NCBI RefSeq assembly: GCF_014638275.1
Contig: NZ_BMFJ01000002.1
Span: 310,001-374,000 of the forward strand
Direction: 5' to 3'
DNA: 64,000 nucleotides
Origin: Primorskyibacter flagellatus
Lineage (GTDB): Bacteria > Pseudomonadota > Alphaproteobacteria > Rhodobacterales > Rhodobacteraceae
Shown: piece after piece, positions 34,633 to 43,014 of the stretch
Position numbering within the stretch: position 1 is the stretch's first letter
Layout: each line of letters starts with the position of its first letter
Made by a program: the position numbers and the translations under genes
Notes under the pieces: generated by a model
The model's database searches: none
Told to the model about the DNA's origin: nothing
Seen by the model: only the letters and a program-made list of their open reading frames with translations

Positions 34633-35187
34633 TCAGCCTTTCATCCGCGAGGTCACGGCCTTGGAGACAGCCGCATCGTCCGCCGAGAAACCCAGCCCCG
34701 CGACGATGGCGGCGGCGGTGTCCTTGGCGACGGTTTCGATATTGGTGATCGCATCGGCCTTGATGGCCGCAATCGCCTTTTCGCCCTCGGCTGCCTTGGC
34801 GGCGATTTCCGCATCCGCCTTGGCGGTCGCGGCGTCGAGGTCGGCCTGAATTTCGGCACGGGTCTCGGCGACGATCTTGTTCGCCTCCACACGCGCGTCG
34901 GCGAGGGCCTTGTCATAGGCGGCCTCGGCGTCCTTGGCCTTCTGCTTCAGGTCCTCGGCGGCGGCGATGTCGTTGGTGATCGTACCGGCGCGTTCGGCCA
35001 GAACCGCACCGATCCTCGGCAGGGCCACGCGGGACAGGATGAAGTAGATCGCGGCGAGCGCGATGATCAGCCAGAAGATCTGGTTGCCCCAGTGGTCGAA
35101 GTTCAGCTGCGGCATGCCCGGCGCGCTGGCACCGTGTTCCGCGACGCCGGTGGCATCGGCAAGCCCGTCTCCGGTAGATGTGGCCAT
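34633..35187 (-). CDS. atpX: ATP synthase F0 subunit b'
   Basis: A 184-residue second stalk subunit. The N-terminal tail ends [44 protein letters not shown], the b' consensus, followed by an Ala/Glu/Lys/Asp coiled coil. A b/b' heterodimer replaces the b2 homodimer in photosynthetic and many other alphaproteobacteria. It follows atpE after a 128-base spacer with a hairpin. Confidence 0.93.
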   Translation of the reverse strand: MATSTGDGLADATGVAEHGASAPGMPQLNFDHWGNQIFWLIIALAAIYFILSRVALPRIGAVLAERAGTITNDIAAAEDLKQKAKDAEAAYDKALADARVEANKIVAETRAEIQADLDAATAKADAEIAAKAAEGEKAIAAIKADAITNIETVAKDTAAAIVAGLGFSADDAAVSKAVTSRMKG

Positions 35188-35260
35188 GTCGTCCTCCGTC
35201 GGACTGGGTGAATGTCGGTCGGTCTTTCCCGGTGGTCAGGACGGAACCTCCGTCCGGGGA

Positions 35261-35295
35261 CGCATCGGGCGGGACCGCAAAGCCCCGCCCCTGCG
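35261..35295 (-). other. Intercistronic hairpin downstream of atpE
   Basis: GGGCGGG (35267-35273) and CCCGCCC (35284-35290) pair, extended by CGCA/TGCG at the base. It lies 20 bases after the atpE stop with no U run after it. The likely role is to protect the atpE message, since the c subunit is needed in about ten copies per complex. Confidence 0.55.
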
Positions 35296-35315
35296 TAAGG
35301 AGCTGATCGCTGGTC

Positions 35316-35540
35316 TTAGACGGCGAACATCAGCAGCAGCGCGACGAGGAACGCGAAGATCCCGAGCGCTTCTGCGAAGGCGATGCCGATGAAGAGCGTG
35401 GCGGTCTGCGAGGCAGCCGCGGAGGGGTTGCGCAGGGCGCCGGCGAGGAAGTTGCCTGCCACGTTGCCCACACCGATTGCGGCAGCGCCGGAACCGATTG
35501 CTGCGAGGCCTGCGCCGATGTGTGCGAGATCGCCTTCCAT
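35316..35540 (-). CDS. atpE: ATP synthase F0 subunit c
   Basis: A 74-residue two-helix hairpin proteolipid. Helix 1 has [17 protein letters not shown], the polar loop is RNPS, and helix 2 carries the proton-binding Glu57 in AFAEALGIF. No Na+-binding signature is seen, so it is a proton type. ATG 35540 has GGAGAT 6 bases upstream; the longer frame to 35627 is not used. Confidence 0.96.
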   Translation of the reverse strand: MEGDLAHIGAGLAAIGSGAAAIGVGNVAGNFLAGALRNPSAAASQTATLFIGIAFAEALGIFAFLVALLLMFAV

Positions 35541-35589
35541 GATGTATCTCCTTACGATGTCTGGAAAGTTTCGATTGAAGGTTCGGACC

Positions 35590-36360
35590 TTAGTGACCCG
35601 GATGCAGCGCATCCTTGAGATAGACACAGGTCAGAATGGTGAAGACGTAGGCCTGGATGAAGGCCACGAGGACCTCCAGCCCGTACATCGCGGTGATCGC
35701 GACGATGGAGACCGGAGAAATGATCGCGATGGCGGCAAAGCCCGCGAAGACCTTGATCACCGCGTGGCCCGCCATGACGTTGCCGGCAAGACGGATGGAG
35801 TGGCTGACCGGACGCACGAAGTACGAGATCAGCTCGATCACCGCGAGGATCGGGCGCAGCGGCAGCGGGGCCGAGGACACCCAGAACAAGTTCAGGAAAT
35901 GCGCGCCGTTCTTCATGAAACCGTAGATCGTCACGGTCAGGAACACAGCCAGCGCCAGAACCACCGTCACCGCGAAATGCGAGGTCGTGGTGAAGGACAT
36001 CGGCAGCAGGCCGAGGAAGTTGGCGAAGACGATGAACATGAACAGCGTCATGACATAAGGAAAGAAGGGCACGGCATCCTTGCCGGCGACATCCTCGACC
36101 ATCTTGTAGACGAAGCCATAAGCCATTTCGGCAATCGACTGGCCCTTGGTCGGGATCGTCGCGCGGCGCGAGGTCATCATGACCATCAGCGCAAACACCG
36201 CGAGAACGGCCAGCGCCATCCAGAGCGTCACGTTGGTGATGGTGTACCAGTGGACCTCGCCTTCGCCGAACAGCGGCTTGACGATGAACTGGTCCATCGG
36301 GTGGAAGACCAGCCCGCCGCCTTCTGCGCCATGATCCGCCGCTGCCGTCTCAGTCGCCAT
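35590..36360 (-). CDS. atpB: ATP synthase F0 subunit a
   Basis: A 256-residue membrane subunit forming the proton half-channels. The essential Arg lies in [19 protein letters not shown], and [22 protein letters not shown] is the conserved fourth helix region. ATG 36360 lies inside the end of atpI (11-base overlap), so the two are translationally coupled. Confidence 0.96.
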   Translation of the reverse strand: MATETAAADHGAEGGGLVFHPMDQFIVKPLFGEGEVHWYTITNVTLWMALAVLAVFALMVMMTSRRATIPTKGQSIAEMAYGFVYKMVEDVAGKDAVPFFPYVMTLFMFIVFANFLGLLPMSFTTTSHFAVTVVLALAVFLTVTIYGFMKNGAHFLNLFWVSSAPLPLRPILAVIELISYFVRPVSHSIRLAGNVMAGHAVIKVFAGFAAIAIISPVSIVAITAMYGLEVLVAFIQAYVFTILTCVYLKDALHPGH

Positions 36361-36772
36361 TCCGGTCCCCTTCGTGTCCCGCCGGGCCGTCGCCCGCCGC
36401 ATGGTCCTTGCCGAACTCTGCCGCCGTCCGCATCATCGTCTTGATGCCCGCGGCCAGGCCCAGCATTGTAAATATCACCATCAGGATCGGCAGCGTGCCA
36501 AACAGCACATCCAGCCCGTACCCGATGCCGAAGCCGATCCCGAGACCGGCGACGAGTTCGATCACCATCCGCCAGCCCTGACTGGCCGCGGAATAGTGTT
36601 CGTCCCCGCGGGGTTTCGGCGCCTGCGTCTTCTTCATCGCGGCGATCCTGTCCTCGAGTTCGGCAAGCCGCTTCGGATCGGGATCGGACACCTTCTTCCC
36701 CTTCGGAAAAGTCCCCGGTTTGGTATGCGGGGACGGGCCATTCGTCAAGGCGAGTCTTTTTCGACCGTTCAT
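36350..36772 (-). CDS. atpI: ATP synthase assembly protein AtpI
   Basis: A 140-residue protein with two hydrophobic helices ([22 protein letters not shown] and [21 protein letters not shown]), the AtpI/Gct pattern; it helps assemble the c-ring. First gene of the F0 operon. A start at GTG 36691, giving a protein beginning with [15 protein letters not shown], has a good AAGGGGAAG before it and better matches relatives; ATG 36772 is the longest possibility. Confidence 0.88.
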   Translation of the reverse strand: MNGRKRLALTNGPSPHTKPGTFPKGKKVSDPDPKRLAELEDRIAAMKKTQAPKPRGDEHYSAASQGWRMVIELVAGLGIGFGIGYGLDVLFGTLPILMVIFTMLGLAAGIKTMMRTAAEFGKDHAAGDGPAGHEGDRNGD

Positions 36773-36793
36773 TGGGTCAACTCATTGTTTTTT

Positions 36794-36816
36794 GAGTATT
36801 TTTGGCAAGATGAAGG
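36794..36816 (-). repeat. Dispersed repeat, copy E (core only)
   Basis: On the minus strand it reads CTTCATCTTGCCAAAAATAC with a final TC. It lies between the divergent atpI and ArsR genes, without the hairpin tail. Downstream on the plus strand is a possible 20-codon ORF (36829-36891) after the AAGG of the repeat. Confidence 0.65.
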
Positions 36817-36872
36817 TAGGCGCCCCCATGCGGTCGAAACGCGGATGTGCCGTTTCGTGGCTGTGGATGCAT

Positions 36873-36892
36873 ATTCAACTTCATGGTTGAAT
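36873..36892. promoter_or_regulatory. Candidate ArsR operator
   Basis: ATTCAAC and GTTGAAT form a perfect inverted repeat with a 6-base spacer, 63 bases before the ArsR gene. A weaker copy (TTAACC-N4-GGTTGA) lies at 36917-36932. The arrangement resembles ArsR/SmtB-type operators and suggests autoregulation. Confidence 0.5.
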
Positions 36893-36955
36893 CTGAACCC
36901 TGACGCCGCGCAAAGCTTAACCGCGTGGTTGACCGTCGGCGCGTTCCGCCCCCAG

Positions 36956-37309
36956 ATGAGCGGCATGAGCGACCCTCTCGACACTGTCTTCGCCGCCCTC
37001 GCCGACCCGACCCGCCGGTCGATCCTCGCCATGCTGCTGGAGGACGACATGGCCGTGACCGACGTGGCCGAACCGTTCGACATGTCGCTGGCCGCGATCT
37101 CCAAGCACCTCGTCATCCTGACCCGCGCCGGTCTGATCGCGCAGGAGAAACGCGGCCGGGTCAAATGGTGCAAGCTGGAGCCGGGCGCGATGAAGGCGGC
37201 CTCTGTCTGGATGCAGGGCTTCGGTCAGTTCGAGCCGGTGAACCTCGACGCGTTCGAACGATTTCTGGAGGCTGAATTCAGCCCAGAAGATCGTAACCGC
37301 GAAGAGTGA
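36956..37309 (+). CDS. ArsR-family transcriptional regulator
   Basis: A 117-residue winged-helix regulator. FAALADPTRRSILAMLLEDDMAVTDVAEPFDMSLAAISKHLVILTRAGLIAQEKRGR is a complete ArsR HTH. It lacks the CxC metal site of arsenic sensors and resembles the branch often paired with SRPBCC (AHSA1) proteins, but no such gene is next to it here. ATG 36965 is an alternative start. Its 3' end overlaps that of the convergent transglutaminase-like gene by 32 bases. Confidence 0.85.
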   Translation: MSGMSDPLDTVFAALADPTRRSILAMLLEDDMAVTDVAEPFDMSLAAISKHLVILTRAGLIAQEKRGRVKWCKLEPGAMKAASVWMQGFGQFEPVNLDAFERFLEAEFSPEDRNREE

Positions 37310-38123
37310 TGGTCACATCGTCGGTGACGAGGGCACGCCCCTCGCCCAGCCAGACCGCCGGAATGATCAGCCGGGTGTCCACGACTCCGAGCGCCGGAAG
37401 GCTCCACCCCATGGAATGCGCGAAGGGGAGGCGCACGCCCGGTTTCGGGTTCAGCCCCGGTTCGATCCGGGACCGCCCCATCTTGAGGTGGTGGGCGATG
37501 TCCCATTCCTGGCAGACGCCGTCATGCCGGGTCACGACCCAGCAATGTCCGTCCACTGCATGGCTGCGCTTTTCCTCGGGGATGAAGTAGCCCGTGACAT
37601 AGCCCGCCTCGTACCCCGCGCCGCGCAGCAGGGCGATGAGGTAGAGGTCGATGTCGACGCAGGACCCGGTGGTCAGGCTGCAGATCTGCGGGACCTCGTC
37701 GGTGTCGTCGTAGAACCGCTGCTCCGGGTGGCCGTAACTGAACAGCGCCGCGCAGGACTGGACCAGGGTTGACAGCCCCGCGGCCCCGCCCCCGGCCTCT
37801 GCCGAAATCCGGCGCGCGTCGTCACGAAGGTCGCCGGCCATGCGCGTGTAGCGGCTGTCGCGCGGCACGAACATCGTGTCCGGATAGGCCGGCCCGCCCG
37901 CGACAAAGCGCGTCTCGACCGTCACCGCATCGCTGTCGGGAGCGAGAACCAGCACATGCTGGCCGTTCAGCGGGTCCGACGCGACGGAGACCTGCGCGCC
38001 GGTGACGGTCGTTTCGACCGGCGCGGCATGCGGCGTGGCCAGCCCCGCCGGAACGACCAGCCGCGCCCCGTCGAACGGCGGGGTCAGGTCATCGATGCGA
38101 AGGATCAGGGCAATGTCGGTCAT
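37278..38123 (-). CDS. Transglutaminase-like cysteine protease-fold protein
   Basis: A 281-residue cytoplasmic protein with a transglutaminase core. The catalytic triad is Cys155 in TTGSCVDIDL, His193 in VDGHCWVV and Asp208 in EWDIAHH. The N-terminal 90 residues are beta-rich, as in related bacterial transglutaminase-like peptidases. No signal peptide. The substrate is unknown; amidase or peptidase action is as likely as cross-linking. Confidence 0.82.
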   Translation of the reverse strand: MTDIALILRIDDLTPPFDGARLVVPAGLATPHAAPVETTVTGAQVSVASDPLNGQHVLVLAPDSDAVTVETRFVAGGPAYPDTMFVPRDSRYTRMAGDLRDDARRISAEAGGGAAGLSTLVQSCAALFSYGHPEQRFYDDTDEVPQICSLTTGSCVDIDLYLIALLRGAGYEAGYVTGYFIPEEKRSHAVDGHCWVVTRHDGVCQEWDIAHHLKMGRSRIEPGLNPKPGVRLPFAHSMGWSLPALGVVDTRLIIPAVWLGEGRALVTDDVTITLRGYDLLG

Positions 38124-38177
38124 ACTGTCCGGTTCCGTAGCCCGGTTCCGTGACGGGGTGATTACGACCGGGGTCCC

Positions 38178-39065
38178 CTATTCTTTCAGCAGCAGCCAGA
38201 GCGAAAGCACCGTCATCGCCACCCCCGCGAGCACCGCAACCGGCGGCACCCCGTTGCCCTTGGCGATTTCCCACAGGATCACCCAGCTTGGCACGAGATA
38301 GGTGTAGGCCATCACCTTCGCCGAGGGCAGGCGGAGCGAGGCGTATTGCATCAGCACGAAGGTTACGGCTGACGCGAACACCGCCACGTAGAGGATCGTC
38401 ACCCAGACGATGCCCGGCAGCGCGGCCCAGTCTGTCGACATGATGTCCGAGGCTCCGTAAAGCGCGACCAGCAGACAGGCCGCGCAGAGCATGCCGAAGG
38501 TGAAGACGATCGGCGGCTCTCCCCTGTTCAGCTTGGGTACCAGCGGCGTGTAGAGCGCATGGGCCACGCAGCCCCAGAAATAGATCCATTCGCCGCGCCC
38601 GATCTCGAACCGCATCAGCGCGGCGACATCGGCCCGGAAGATCACCCAGACCGCCCCCGCCGCGCCGATGGTCAGCGCCAGCGCCATGCGCGGGGTGGTG
38701 ATCTGGCGCAGCAGCAGCCAGCCGAAGCCCGCCGCCATCACCGGCACCAAGGTGAACACCGCCGAGGCGGAGACAGCGTTGGCCGTCTTCAGCCCGTGGA
38801 ACATCAGCACGAAGTAGCATGACAGAACACCACCCATGACCGCATAGCGCCAGGGAGCTCGGAAGGCCGACCGCGGGATCCCCGTCGTCGCCAGCGCCGC
38901 CGCCCCGACAAGGCAGGCCGCGATCAGGAAGCGCACCGCGTTCAGCGCCGCGGGCGCGATATGCGGCGCCGCCAGGACGCCGAGCGAGAAGGACCCCGCG
39001 ACGAGGCAGGAGAACAGCAGCATCGCGAGGTGACCGCGCATGGCCGCAGAGCCTGTCCCGGTCAT
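38178..39065 (-). CDS. DMT-superfamily transporter (EamA family)
   Basis: A 295-residue inner-membrane protein with ten hydrophobic segments in two EamA repeats (first half ending FGWLLLRQITTPRMALALTIGAAGAVWVIF, second ending LVPSWVILWEIAKGN). The family exports amino acids and other metabolites. ATG 39065 lies in the stop of the upstream LysR gene (4-base overlap), so regulator and transporter are cotranscribed and the transporter is a probable target of that LysR or responds to the same ligand. Confidence 0.9.
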   Translation of the reverse strand: MTGTGSAAMRGHLAMLLFSCLVAGSFSLGVLAAPHIAPAALNAVRFLIAACLVGAAALATTGIPRSAFRAPWRYAVMGGVLSCYFVLMFHGLKTANAVSASAVFTLVPVMAAGFGWLLLRQITTPRMALALTIGAAGAVWVIFRADVAALMRFEIGRGEWIYFWGCVAHALYTPLVPKLNRGEPPIVFTFGMLCAACLLVALYGASDIMSTDWAALPGIVWVTILYVAVFASAVTFVLMQYASLRLPSAKVMAYTYLVPSWVILWEIAKGNGVPPVAVLAGVAMTVLSLWLLLKE

Positions 39066-39946
39066 TCCTCTTCGTTCCGCAGGTGCTTCGTGTGTTCCTT
39101 GAGGTATTTCAGGAAGGTCTGCACCTTGTTGGTCCGGTGCAGGTCCATGTGTGTGACCAGCCACAGCCGGCTGTCCCATTCCGCAAGCGGCGGATGCACT
39201 TGCACGAGGTCGCGGCTGCCGCATTCGAAGGTCCTGAGGAAGCCGAGCCCGATACCGTCCATGATCGCCTGCCGGTTCGCCTCGTTGTCGCCGGAGCGGA
39301 AGATCACCTGCCGTTCCGGGATGTTGTCGCGCATCCAGCGGGCGAAGGGCGCGCGGCTGGCCGGATCGTCGGAGCCGACGAAGCGGTGCCCCTCCATCGC
39401 CGTGGGGATCGTCGGCATTCCGTATTTCTCGACGTAATCCTTGCTGCCATAGATCGCGAACTGCAGCCGCATGAAGGGCTGGACCACGTTGTCGGGCTGG
39501 CTTGGCGGGCTGCCGGCGCGGATCGCGACATGGGCCTCGCCGTATTCCAGCCGGAACAGCCGGGCGGATGTCAGGTAGCGCAGGATCACGTCCGGATAGT
39601 CGCGCTGGAATCGCGATAGGACCGGCACCATGAATTCCGACAGCCCCCCGATGGTGGTTACGACAAGCTCACCCGACACGTCGCTGCCGCGCCCCCGGAT
39701 GCGCCCCGAAAGCTGAGAGAACTGGTCGTCCGTCGCCTGCGCCACGCGCAAGAGGTCCTGCCCCGCTTCGGTCGGCGTGTAACCCCGCGCATGGCGCTGG
39801 AACAGCTTTACGCCAAGCCGCCCTTCAAGCGCGTCGATATGGCGGATGACGGTGGCATGGTGCACGCCCAGCACCTCCGCCGCTCCGGAAACGGTGCCAA
39901 GCCGGGCGACCTGAAAGGCAGTGCGGATTTCGTCCCAGTTATCCAT
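39062..39946 (-). CDS. LysR-family regulator
   Basis: A 294-residue regulator. The N-terminal HTH is IRTAFQVARLGTVSGAAEVLGVHHATVIRHIDALEGRLGVKLFQRH, followed by a periplasmic-binding-protein-like effector domain (SGELVVTTIGGLSEFMVPVLSRF onward). The use of VHHATVIRHI instead of the common SQPAVSRQI places it in the VtlR-like branch. It is translationally coupled to the DMT transporter gene. ATG 39946 is chosen because the frame before it is Arg-rich and untypical. Confidence 0.88.
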   Translation of the reverse strand: MDNWDEIRTAFQVARLGTVSGAAEVLGVHHATVIRHIDALEGRLGVKLFQRHARGYTPTEAGQDLLRVAQATDDQFSQLSGRIRGRGSDVSGELVVTTIGGLSEFMVPVLSRFQRDYPDVILRYLTSARLFRLEYGEAHVAIRAGSPPSQPDNVVQPFMRLQFAIYGSKDYVEKYGMPTIPTAMEGHRFVGSDDPASRAPFARWMRDNIPERQVIFRSGDNEANRQAIMDGIGLGFLRTFECGSRDLVQVHPPLAEWDSRLWLVTHMDLHRTNKVQTFLKYLKEHTKHLRNEEE

Positions 39947-40030
39947 GATGTGTCTGCGCGCTGAGGAACCTTGTCGCGCAACACAATTCCCTTTCGTGCG
40001 CATATGCAAGGGGGCACCGGTGACGGGGGA

Positions 40031-40468
40031 TCAATTGGTCTGGTCGGGCCCGCCCCTGTGATGCAGAAAATCGGCCAATCGGTCGGCGAAGTGCGGAATG
40101 GCCAGCGCGTGCGCCGCATAGTCGGCCGGGGACATCAGCGCCCAGCCCTGCCCTTCGTCGCCGAAGACGATATGCTGGTCGTGCCCCGCGACCAGTTCCG
40201 CAGCGAAGAAAACCGACATGCCGCGCGACCCGGTCACACACATACGCCAGACCAGATCCTCGGGCGAGAGCCGCAGGCCAAGCTCCTCCTCCGTTTCGCG
40301 CAGAACGCAGGCCTCTGCCGTTTCCGCCCCCTCGCGCCCGCCGCCGGGAAAGTCGAGGTGCCCGGGCCACAGGATGTCCGGCCTGTCGTCCCGCCGGATC
40401 ACCAATAGCTGCCCGCCGATCAGCAGGATCAGCTTGGCGCCTCCGAAGCTGGTGTGGTCTGTCTCCAT
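40031..40468 (-). CDS. NUDIX hydrolase
   Basis: A 145-residue protein with the Nudix box GGGREGAETAEACVLRETEEELG, which matches G-x5-E-x7-REUxEExGU. It hydrolyses a nucleoside-diphosphate-linked compound; the substrate is unknown. It is divergent from dinB, and the two starts are only 55 bases apart. ATG 40468 is used; the frame upstream overlaps dinB. Confidence 0.88.
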   Translation of the reverse strand: METDHTSFGGAKLILLIGGQLLVIRRDDRPDILWPGHLDFPGGGREGAETAEACVLRETEEELGLRLSPEDLVWRMCVTGSRGMSVFFAAELVAGHDQHIVFGDEGQGWALMSPADYAAHALAIPHFADRLADFLHHRGGPDQTN

Positions 40469-40523
40469 GCCGCGGCTTATACTGGTCCCGCGCACCAATT
40501 GCGACGCCTGCCGGACCCCCCCC

Positions 40524-41789
40524 ATGGACGCCCTCTGCCGCGACTGCCTGACCATCTTCACCGCCCGCGCCGGCGACATGCTGCGCTGCCCGGCCTGCCG
40601 CAGCCCGCGCTGCATCGCGCATGAAGAACTGTTTTCCCTGTCGATCGCGCATATGGACTGCGACGCCTTCTATGCCTCTGTCGAGAAGCGGGACAATCCG
40701 GCGCTTGCGACCAAGCCCGTCATCATCGGCGGCGGCAAGCGCGGAGTGGTGTCGACCGCCTGCTACATCGCGCGGATCAGGGGCGTGCGCTCGGCCATGC
40801 CGATGTTCCAGGCGCTGAAGCTCTGCCCCGAGGCGGTCTTCATCAAGCCCCGCATGTCCGCCTATGTGGAGGCGTCGAAAGCCATCCGCGACATGATGGA
40901 GGAGATGACACCGGCCATCGAGCCCCTGTCGCTGGACGAGGCCTTCATCGACCTGACCGGCACCGCCCGCCTGCACGGCCACCCCCCGGCCTTCATGCTG
41001 GCGCGACTGGTGCGGCGGATGCGCACCGAACTGGGGCTGACCGGGTCGGTCGGACTGAGCCACAACAAGTTTCTGGCCAAGGTCGCCTCCGACCTCGACA
41101 AGCCGCACGGGTTTTCCGTGATCGGACAGGCCGAAACCCCTGCTTTCCTGCGGGACAAGCCCGTCCGTATGATCTGGGGCGTCGGTGCGGCGGCGCAGGC
41201 GACGCTGGAAAAGGCCGGGATCCGCACCTTCACCGACCTGCTGAGATGGGATCACGCCGATCTGGTCGCCCGCTTCGGGTCGCTTGGCGACCGGCTTTAC
41301 CACCTCGCGCGCGGGCAGGACCGGCGGCGGGTGTCGGCCCATGCGCCGGTCAAGTCGATCTCCAAGGAGACGACCTTCAACGAGGATACCGGCGACGCGG
41401 ACCTGCTGGACGGCCATATCTGGCGGCTGGCCGAACAGGTGGCGGACCGCGCCAAGGCGAAGGCACTGGCGGGGCGGGTCGTGGTGCTGAAGCTGAAGCG
41501 CGCGGATTTCTCCACCATCTCGCGCCGGGTGTCGGTGCGCGACCCCGCGCAGCTGGCAGACGTGATCTACCGCACCGCGCGGAGCCTGTTCGACGGCGTG
41601 GGACCCGAAGGCCCGTATCGCCTGATCGGGGTCGGCATCTCGGACCTCGTCCCCGAAGGCCACGGGGGTACCTCGGGGGACCTGCTCGACCCGGATGCCG
41701 CACGCCGGGGACGCGCCGAACGTGCCACGGATGAAATCCGCAAGCGGTTCGGCCCCGACGCGATCCTCAAGGGGCGCAGCCTGCGCTAG
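40524..41789 (+). CDS. dinB: DNA polymerase IV with N-terminal zinc finger
   Basis: A 421-residue Y-family polymerase. Residues 5-25 contain C5-x2-C8 and C22-x2-C25, a zinc-ribbon-like extension common in Rhodobacteraceae DinB but absent from E. coli. The catalytic core has AHMDCDAFYASVE (Asp45) and SLDEAFID (Asp138-Glu139), then SHNKFLAKVASDLDKPHG and the little-finger domain (KSISKETTFNED). It performs error-prone translesion synthesis. ATG 40524 is selected; an in-frame ATG at 40467 would overlap the NUDIX start. No LexA box is obvious in the short shared promoter. Confidence 0.93.
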   Translation: MDALCRDCLTIFTARAGDMLRCPACRSPRCIAHEELFSLSIAHMDCDAFYASVEKRDNPALATKPVIIGGGKRGVVSTACYIARIRGVRSAMPMFQALKLCPEAVFIKPRMSAYVEASKAIRDMMEEMTPAIEPLSLDEAFIDLTGTARLHGHPPAFMLARLVRRMRTELGLTGSVGLSHNKFLAKVASDLDKPHGFSVIGQAETPAFLRDKPVRMIWGVGAAAQATLEKAGIRTFTDLLRWDHADLVARFGSLGDRLYHLARGQDRRRVSAHAPVKSISKETTFNEDTGDADLLDGHIWRLAEQVADRAKAKALAGRVVVLKLKRADFSTISRRVSVRDPAQLADVIYRTARSLFDGVGPEGPYRLIGVGISDLVPEGHGGTSGDLLDPDAARRGRAERATDEIRKRFGPDAILKGRSLR

Positions 41790-41802
41790 GCCGCAGCCCG
41801 CA

Positions 41803-41934
41803 TCAGAATTCCTTGGGCGGATCGATCCAGTGCCCGGCAGGGTTCCAGCGGCGCGGCTGCTTTTCGACGGAACGGACCTTCGGCTGGTTCATCCGGGCGG
41901 CGGTGATGAAAGTTCTTGCATAGATACCAAGCAT
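41803..41934 (-). CDS. Small ORF of 43 residues, unknown function
   Basis: The ORF begins ATG 41934 behind AGGAGG at 6 bases and encodes a basic peptide (MLGIYARTFITAARMNQPK, then KQPRRWNPAGHWIDPPKEF). It is divergent from the LysR gene at 42037 across 102 bases. I do not recognise the family. The strong ribosome binding site, position and tidy stop support a real gene. Confidence 0.6.
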   Translation of the reverse strand: MLGIYARTFITAARMNQPKVRSVEKQPRRWNPAGHWIDPPKEF

Positions 41935-42018
41935 GGGGACCTCCTGCCTTGGCGTTTCCTGATGCAACAAACATGGACCTTTCCCGAACGCGATGCTAAT
42001 CAGGAATTCCGACCCAAT

Positions 42019-42033
42019 GTAAGGTGAACTTAC
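42019..42033. promoter_or_regulatory. Candidate LysR binding site
   Basis: GTAAG-GTGAA-CTTAC is an inverted repeat that contains a T-N11-A motif, 3 bases upstream of the LysR start codon. Binding here would repress the LysR gene and may control the divergent small ORF. Confidence 0.45.
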
Positions 42034-42036
42034 GAC

Positions 42037-42915
42037 ATGGACTGGGCCGCCCTGCCCCCGCTTACCGCGCTTCGCGCATTCGCCGCCTATGCCGACACCG
42101 GGTCGATGACAGAGGCTGGGGCGCGGCTGAACGTGTCCCACGCCGCGGTCAGCCAGCAGATCAAGGGGCTGGAGGATCACCTCGGCCTCTCCCTGCTTGA
42201 CCGGGCGCGGGGCGGCGGGGCGCTGACGCCGGAAGGGCGGGTGCTGGCCGAAACCGCGCTGGAAGGCTTCTCCGCCATAGCCCGGCTCGCCGCGGAACTG
42301 ACCGGCAAGGACGCCGAACGGCCCGTGCAGATTTCGACCACACCGACCTTCGCCTCCGCGTGGCTGATGCCGCGCCTCGCCCGGTTCCGCCAGAAGCACC
42401 CCGACATCTCCCTGATGGTCGACCCCTCGCCCGAGCTGCGCGACATCAAGCCGGGCGGGCTGGACATGGCGTTGCGCTACGGGTCCGGCAACTGGCCGGG
42501 GCTGGAGGCCGAGCTGGTTGTCGAGACCCCGATCGCCGTCGTCGCCTCTCCGGACCTTGTCGGCACGAGCGACTATGCCTCCCCCTCCGACCTGACGAAT
42601 TTCCACTGGTTGCAGGAGCTTGGCACCAACGAAGCCTCGGACTTCCTGGAGCAGAACGGCGCGGTTCTGAACAAGGCGCGGGGTCTTACCTCCATGCCCG
42701 GCAACCTCGTGGTGGAAGCCGCCCGCTCCGGTCAGGGGGTCGCCGTCTCTGCCCGCGCCTTCCTGGAACCCGACATCCAGTCCGGTCGCCTGCGCCTGCT
42801 GTTCGAAGACACGCGGAAGAAGGGTTATTTCCTCGTCTACCGTCCCGGTGTCATGCGCCCCTCTGCCCGCGCGTTCTACCGCTGGCTGGTGAGCGAGGCG
42901 GCGTCGTTGAAATAG
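42037..42915 (+). CDS. LysR-family regulator (GcvA-like)
   Basis: A 292-residue regulator beginning MDWAALPPLTALRAFAAYAD, with HTH SMTEAGARLNVSHAAVSQQIKGLEDHLGLSLLDR, the GcvA/AmpR-type pattern. The effector domain follows (VQISTTPTFASAWLMPRLARF). Such regulators control glycine cleavage, beta-lactamases and other functions; no such gene is next to it. The only divergent neighbour is the 43-residue ORF. An inverted repeat with T-N11-A lies just before the start. Confidence 0.88.
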   Translation: MDWAALPPLTALRAFAAYADTGSMTEAGARLNVSHAAVSQQIKGLEDHLGLSLLDRARGGGALTPEGRVLAETALEGFSAIARLAAELTGKDAERPVQISTTPTFASAWLMPRLARFRQKHPDISLMVDPSPELRDIKPGGLDMALRYGSGNWPGLEAELVVETPIAVVASPDLVGTSDYASPSDLTNFHWLQELGTNEASDFLEQNGAVLNKARGLTSMPGNLVVEAARSGQGVAVSARAFLEPDIQSGRLRLLFEDTRKKGYFLVYRPGVMRPSARAFYRWLVSEAASLK

Positions 42916-42935
42916 ACGGATCCGCAGCTCAGGAT

Positions 42936-42949
42936 TTGACACAGGTCAA
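42936..42949. promoter_or_regulatory. FNR/FnrL-type site upstream of ccoG
   Basis: TTGAC-ACAG-GTCAA is a perfect inverted repeat matching the Fnr consensus TTGAT-N4-ATCAA with the C/G variant common in alphaproteobacteria. It is centred 72 bases before the GTG start of ccoG, so oxygen limitation probably induces ccoGHIS. Confidence 0.8.
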
Positions 42950-43014
42950 GGTCGCACCGCCCCGCCCCTGCGAGAAGCATTCCGGAAACACGATACAACC
43001 GGAGTGAGTCGCCC

